IMG/VR virus record: IMGVR_UViG_3300004774_000004
Span: 1-62,688 of that record
Length of the DNA stretch: 62,688 nucleotides
DNA from: a virus
Direction: 5' to 3' (one strand)
Position 1 is the first letter of the stretch. Each line of letters starts with the position of its first letter. Below, in pieces: positions 59,314-62,688 of this stretch. The notes under the pieces are model-generated. The model was not told where the DNA came from. It saw nothing but the letters and a program-made list of their open reading frames with translations, and did no database searches. A program made the position numbers and the translations under genes.

Positions 59314-60105
59314 ATGGCATTTGGAAAAGATTTTAAATTCGGAGAAAAGACTACAGGAAACGGTGTTCCTAAGTTTAAGCTAGTTGACGGAGAGAATAAG
59401 TTTATCACGATACTGGATATAAATGACACTATAGTATCTAGAACTCACTACATTCAACCCTTAGGATATTTCAACTGTTGGCAAACCATAGATGACGATG
59501 GAATTGTAAAACAAGGAAGTTGTTGTAAAGCAATAGGAAGCCTACCCGACGGTAATCCTAAATGTGGTGAGAAGTTAATCCTTCCAGTAGCAATATATAC
59601 CCCAACGGGTAAGAATACATGTGCTCCTCCAGTACAATTTGCAAGACTTGAACTGACCTCTAAAGCATATGATCAACTTGTGAGAGCCTTGGAAGAGGAA
59701 GAAGTTACCATAGAGGAAGCAGTTACTAAAGTAATAAAGGTAACTGGAGTCGCTTCGGGTACTGGAAAATTTGCCCACGTCGCTATGGAGTTTAGGGTTA
59801 AGGGAACAAGTCTTATTAAATCAGATCCATCTCTTAAGGTACAAGCTCAAGAGTTCTTAGCTAAATACAATGAGACAATTAAAGATTCTTTAGGTAAAAC
59901 TATAACCGAGGCTAAATTATTTGAGTTGATAGATGATTTGAATATAGTTGAAGGAGAGATAACTGAGAATGAACCAAACACAGCTCCTAAAACACAAAAC
60001 CTTCCCGATGAAAAAATGAATTTTCCAGTTATCGAAGAGGACGAGTTTGACTATGACGGTATAGATTTGAACTCAGTACTTGATGATGAATTTATGAATG
60101 ATTAG
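59314..60105 (+). CDS. single-stranded DNA-binding protein, gp32-like
   Basis: A 263-aa protein. H45, C55, C70 or C71 and C84 form a zinc site in the style of T4 gp32, embedded in an OB-like core (KFITILDINDTIV, LILPVAIYTP, PVQFARLELTSKAY). The C-terminal 50 residues are strongly acidic and end DDEFMND, the tail that SSBs use to recruit partners. It lies beside the resolvase and recombinase genes. AGAGGAG lies upstream. Confidence 0.8.
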   Translation: MAFGKDFKFGEKTTGNGVPKFKLVDGENKFITILDINDTIVSRTHYIQPLGYFNCWQTIDDDGIVKQGSCCKAIGSLPDGNPKCGEKLILPVAIYTPTGKNTCAPPVQFARLELTSKAYDQLVRALEEEEVTIEEAVTKVIKVTGVASGTGKFAHVAMEFRVKGTSLIKSDPSLKVQAQEFLAKYNETIKDSLGKTITEAKLFELIDDLNIVEGEITENEPNTAPKTQNLPDEKMNFPVIEEDEFDYDGIDLNSVLDDEFMND

Positions 60106-60119
60106 TTGAAGTGTTAAGA

Positions 60120-60143
60120 GTGGGAAGATTTTAATCTTCCCAC
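60120..60143 (+). other. perfect hairpin between SSB and resolvase genes
   Basis: 11-bp stem (60120-60130 with 60133-60143) with no U-tract. Without Ts it is probably not a strong terminator; RNA stabilisation or processing after the SSB gene is likelier. Confidence 0.6.
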
Positions 60144-60169
60144 ACATTCCCCACCATTAAGGAGATTAG

Positions 60170-60685
60170 ATGGGTGTAATCAAAATGTACGGTGGAATTG
60201 ATCCTGGATTTTCGGGGGCTATTGGAATTATAGATGATAAGTGCAACTTAATAGATGTAATACCATGTCCACTCCTTATCATAAAGACAGGTAAGAAGAA
60301 GATTGTAAATCTTAAAAAAGTAGAAGAGACTAGAAAAAGAGTAGATGGAACTAAGTTAGCAGAGATACTAAGACCCTATACTAAAGTTAAATTTGTAATA
60401 GAACATTCGCAGAGTATGCCAGGTCAAGGTGGAGTATCCATATTCAATTATGGAGAGGGGTATGGAGTCTATCGAGGAGTGTTAGAAACATTAGGAATAG
60501 ACTATATAGAAGTGAGTGCACCAGTCTGGAAAAGTAAAATGAAACTCAACAGTGATAAGTACCTTTCGATAGCTATGGCTCAAGAATTGATACCTAGCTG
60601 TAAGGATAAAGTTAAGTTAAGAAAAGATGACGGGAAAGCAGAAGCATGCTTGCTAGCCCTGTACCTAAAAGAATTTGTAAAATAA
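60170..60685 (+). CDS. RuvC-like Holliday junction resolvase
   Basis: A 171-aa RNase H-fold nuclease: YGGIDPGFSGAIGII gives D11, FVIEHSQSMPGQGGVSIFNYGEGYGVYRGVL gives E78, and KDDGKAEACLLALY holds the C-terminal acids. This is the RuvC layout, as in several phages that lack the T4 endonuclease VII type. It likely trims branched DNA before packaging. AAGGAG precedes the ATG. Confidence 0.8.
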   Translation: MGVIKMYGGIDPGFSGAIGIIDDKCNLIDVIPCPLLIIKTGKKKIVNLKKVEETRKRVDGTKLAEILRPYTKVKFVIEHSQSMPGQGGVSIFNYGEGYGVYRGVLETLGIDYIEVSAPVWKSKMKLNSDKYLSIAMAQELIPSCKDKVKLRKDDGKAEACLLALYLKEFVK

Positions 60686-60699
60686 AGAGGAGACTAGGA

Positions 60700-61848
60700 A
60701 TGGCTAAAGCTAAAGCTAAAACTACAACAAACAATTATAGAGCCGATATATCTATGAGTGATGAAGACTTTCTCAATGAGTATGTCTTTGGGGATGTCGA
60801 TAAGAAACTTAAGGAAGTTGATATCCCTCCGATAGAGACAGGTCTAATTCCTTTAGATATAATACTTCATGGAGGAATTCGTCTCGGAGATATTATAATG
60901 TTCTACTCTGGAGAAGGAGTTGGTAAGTCTACAATATGTCTTCAGTTGTCAAGAAAAATGATAGAGAAACACAATAAGAAAGTATTGTATATAGATGTTG
61001 AATCTGGGGTAAGAAATCAAATAGAAGATTTTAAACTCAAGAAACATCTAGAGGATAGAAATTTTAACTACATTGATAGACTTAAATCTGTAGATGAGAT
61101 TGAAAAACTATTTGATGGTATATTAGCTAAGAAGGAGTTGCCTTTTGATGTACTGATATTAGATTCTATATCTAACGTAATTCCCTCAACTCTATTAACT
61201 CGTTCTGTCGTAGACCCTATGATGGCAGGACAAGCTAAAGAGATAACATCATTACTTCAAAAGTATAGAGTACTCTTTAAAGAAAGAGGAATTATTTTCT
61301 TAATAATTAACCAAGAGAGAGCTAACTTAAAAGCTCAAACAAAATATGATCCAGCTTTTAAAGTAGCAGGATGTAAGGCGATAGTTTACACACCCGATGT
61401 AACTATTAAGTTATCTAATGGGGAGCCTATCAAAGAGAATAGAAAGACAATAAATGGTATAGAGGAGATTGAGGTAGGTCGTTTCTTAAAAGCAGTTGCT
61501 ATTAAGAATAGAAAAGGTAACGGCAAGATAACTGTACAATTCCCTATAAGATTCGGAGCAGGTATTTCAAATGTAATGTTCTTAGCTAAGATGTTGAAAG
61601 ATAAAGGGTATGTTAAAACAGCAGGGGCGTATACTAAAACTTCATTACTTCCTAACCCTAAAGGAGGGGAGTGGAGTCTAAAAGGTAAGGCAGGTCTTGA
61701 GGAGTGGGTAGATCAAAACTATGACGCTATAAATGCTATACTAAAATCAGAGGGGGCATTTGAGTTAATGATATCAAAAGATGTATTAGATGTTACAGAT
61801 GAAGAAGTGACTGTAGAAAATGATGACGATTTCGTAGTTAACTTTTAG
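60700..61848 (+). CDS. RecA/UvsX-type recombinase
   Basis: A 382-aa protein from ATG 60700 (AGAGGAG upstream; the open frame extends back into the resolvase gene). IETGLIPLDIILHGGIRLGDIIMFYSGEGVGKST gives Walker A at 71-77 (K76). VLYIDVES, Walker B VLILDSISNVIP, and FLIINQER follow. The C-terminal tail is acidic (EEVTVENDDDFVVNF). The lysine-rich N-terminus is short. Together with SSB and UvsW-like helicase it forms the recombination-dependent replication set known from T4. Confidence 0.86.
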   Translation: MAKAKAKTTTNNYRADISMSDEDFLNEYVFGDVDKKLKEVDIPPIETGLIPLDIILHGGIRLGDIIMFYSGEGVGKSTICLQLSRKMIEKHNKKVLYIDVESGVRNQIEDFKLKKHLEDRNFNYIDRLKSVDEIEKLFDGILAKKELPFDVLILDSISNVIPSTLLTRSVVDPMMAGQAKEITSLLQKYRVLFKERGIIFLIINQERANLKAQTKYDPAFKVAGCKAIVYTPDVTIKLSNGEPIKENRKTINGIEEIEVGRFLKAVAIKNRKGNGKITVQFPIRFGAGISNVMFLAKMLKDKGYVKTAGAYTKTSLLPNPKGGEWSLKGKAGLEEWVDQNYDAINAILKSEGAFELMISKDVLDVTDEEVTVENDDDFVVNF

Positions 61849-61878
61849 GAGTAGATAGTCGATAAAAAGAAGGAGAAT

Positions 61879-62136
61879 ATGAATATGACTTTGACTAAAG
61901 AAATGGTAAAGATTGAGAAGAAAGAAGGAACTACGGAAACTTATCTAATAGTTCTAGAAGGAGAGGAGCAACCTCGTGATGTGATAGCAGAGGTTCATAG
62001 TACTATGGATACATTAATGTTCACATACTTCATAGAGAAAGCCTTGACTGAGGATATCTTCGGAACAGATGAGTTCAAGAATTATATCATTGAGTCTAGT
62101 GCCAAGTTTCCATTTTTAACGATACCGACAGAATAG
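61879..62136 (+). CDS. unknown protein (85 aa)
   Basis: An 85-aa acidic alpha/beta protein following the recombinase gene, with GAAGGAG before the ATG. MVKIEKKEGTTETYLIVLEGEEQPRDVI looks like a beta hairpin, then helices. Not recognised. ATG 61885 is an alternative start. Confidence 0.62.
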   Translation: MNMTLTKEMVKIEKKEGTTETYLIVLEGEEQPRDVIAEVHSTMDTLMFTYFIEKALTEDIFGTDEFKNYIIESSAKFPFLTIPTE

Positions 62137-62153
62137 GGGAAGGGGAAAATATA

Positions 62154-62444
62154 ATGAGACTGCATTTTGTATTATCCCTAATGTATGTAGTAGAAAGTAT
62201 TCGTAGAAGATCTACAGAGATACAAGAGGCACTAACAATAGTAAGGGATGATCTAGTTTTGGGTATTGATCGAGGCAGTCATGTGGATACAAAAGAGAGG
62301 ATGATACATATTTTCAAAAATCCTTCATCAGTTCAAAGAATGCCGATAGATAAAAAAGAGATAGACGGAGCAGTAGCTTTGGTTGGTGAAGATTTAGAAT
62401 CAAAATTTAAAGAGTACGAAGAATACATAGAATTCAAAGAGTGA
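62154..62444 (+). CDS. unknown protein (96 aa)
   Basis: A 96-aa helical protein with a hydrophobic start (LHFVLSLMYVVESI) too short for a membrane segment, and an acidic tail (KFKEYEEYIEFKE). GGAAGGGG lies upstream. Not recognised. Confidence 0.6.
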   Translation: MRLHFVLSLMYVVESIRRRSTEIQEALTIVRDDLVLGIDRGSHVDTKERMIHIFKNPSSVQRMPIDKKEIDGAVALVGEDLESKFKEYEEYIEFKE

Positions 62445-62454
62445 GGAAGGTGCA

Positions 62455-62595
62455 ATGAAATTAGGTAGAATAAAATTAATATTATTAAAGAGATCATTGA
62501 AGGTGGTTAAAGTACTCATAACTAATTTAAAGCATATAAGAAACTTACTAAAGAAACTCATTGACAAATTAGAAGGTACGGAATTTCCAGATTAG
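62455..62595 (+). CDS. 46-aa cationic amphipathic protein
   Basis: A 46-codon frame with GAGGAAGG before ATG 62455. The first 38 residues are a strongly basic, Leu/Ile-rich amphipathic helix (LGRIKLILLKRSLKVVKVLI), like a membrane-active or nucleic-acid-binding peptide. It closes the recombination unit before the last terminator. Function unknown. Confidence 0.58.
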   Translation: MKLGRIKLILLKRSLKVVKVLITNLKHIRNLLKKLIDKLEGTEFPD

Positions 62596-62619
62596 AATCT
62601 AAAGTTAAAATAAATAGAT

Positions 62620-62648
62620 AAAGTCTAGCTAAGGGGCTAGACTTTTTA
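62620..62648 (+). terminator. terminator at end of recombination unit
   Basis: Perfect 10-bp stem (62620-62629 with 62636-62645), 6-nt loop, T-tract. Confidence 0.88.
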
Positions 62649-62666
62649 TTAGGAATGTGCTACAAT
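62638..62666 (+). promoter_or_regulatory. sigma70-type promoter overlapping terminator
   Basis: TAGACT within the hairpin 3' arm, 17-bp spacer, TGC, TACAAT at 62661-62666. AAGGAG at 62674-62679 is the ribosome site of a gene that begins past the window end. Confidence 0.6.
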
Positions 62667-62688
62667 GATTCTGAAGGAGAACTAGTTT

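Noticed and set aside
1-62688. tRNA or rRNA genes
   Set aside because: I looked in the intergenic gaps for cloverleaf signatures and found none; all larger gaps are explained by promoters and terminators. A tRNA search program would settle this.

Overview
The window looks like part of the genome of a large contractile-tailed phage (myovirus) with T4-like virion modules. DNA is AT-rich, every supported gene is on the + strand, and genes are packed tightly with many 1-4 nt overlaps. Strong AAGGAGG-type ribosome sites, several TTG starts, near-consensus TTGACA/TTGACT-N17-TGnTATAAT promoters and heavy AGA/ATA codon use suggest a low-GC, probably Firmicutes-like, host. The host is an inference; no gene names it. 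Portal, terminase and lysis genes were not recognised and presumably lie outside the window.

Layout. (1) 0.1-4.5 kb, head: an acidic protein, a basic unknown protein, a prohead protease fused to a scaffold-like coiled coil, and a gp23-like major capsid protein. (2) 4.5-9 kb, accessory: a LAGLIDADG and a Vsr-like (EDxHD) endonuclease, then small unknown genes with their own host-type promoters. (3) 9-20.7 kb: likely head/neck and virion-associated proteins, many unknown, with a GIY-YIG and two more Vsr-like endonucleases. (4) 20.7-41.7 kb, tail: sheath, tube, a gp26-like protein, a tape measure carrying a likely M15-type peptidase, then hub, spike, gp25-like, gp53-like, gp6-like and P2 gpI-like baseplate proteins. 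It ends with a 1397-aa fibre bearing 18 Asp-box repeats, and a fourth Vsr-like endonuclease interrupts the block. (5) 41.7-42.04 kb: a gene-less regulatory strip of three terminator-promoter units. (6) 42-62.7 kb, replication and metabolism: 5'-3' exonuclease, dNMP kinase, HAD phosphatase, UvsW-like helicase, DnaB-like helicase, primase zinc-finger protein, family A DNA polymerase with a 410-aa intein, Mre11-like phosphoesterase, GroES, a degenerate exonuclease-like protein, two DNA methyltransferases, ATP-dependent DNA ligase, gp32-like SSB, RuvC-like resolvase and UvsX/RecA.

Regulation. Two promoter classes separate cleanly. A motif TTTATATTATAATTAG occurs 11 times, always on the + strand and almost always just upstream of virion gene groups between 0.1 and 36.2 kb; I read it as the phage late promoter. 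Host-type sigma70 promoters with an extended -10 serve the replication half. In the structural half they precede mostly accessory genes (endonucleases, small proteins, a membrane protein). At four places the -35 box sits in or at the loop of a hairpin and the -10 lies just past it, giving a compact end-one-operon, start-the-next element. Two of these are related copies 31 kb apart with a compensatory base-pair change.

Mobile elements are unusually dense: six free-standing homing-type endonucleases and one intein. Five short genes of 28-52 codons with good ribosome sites, and two weaker ones of 34-40 codons, were added by direct reading.
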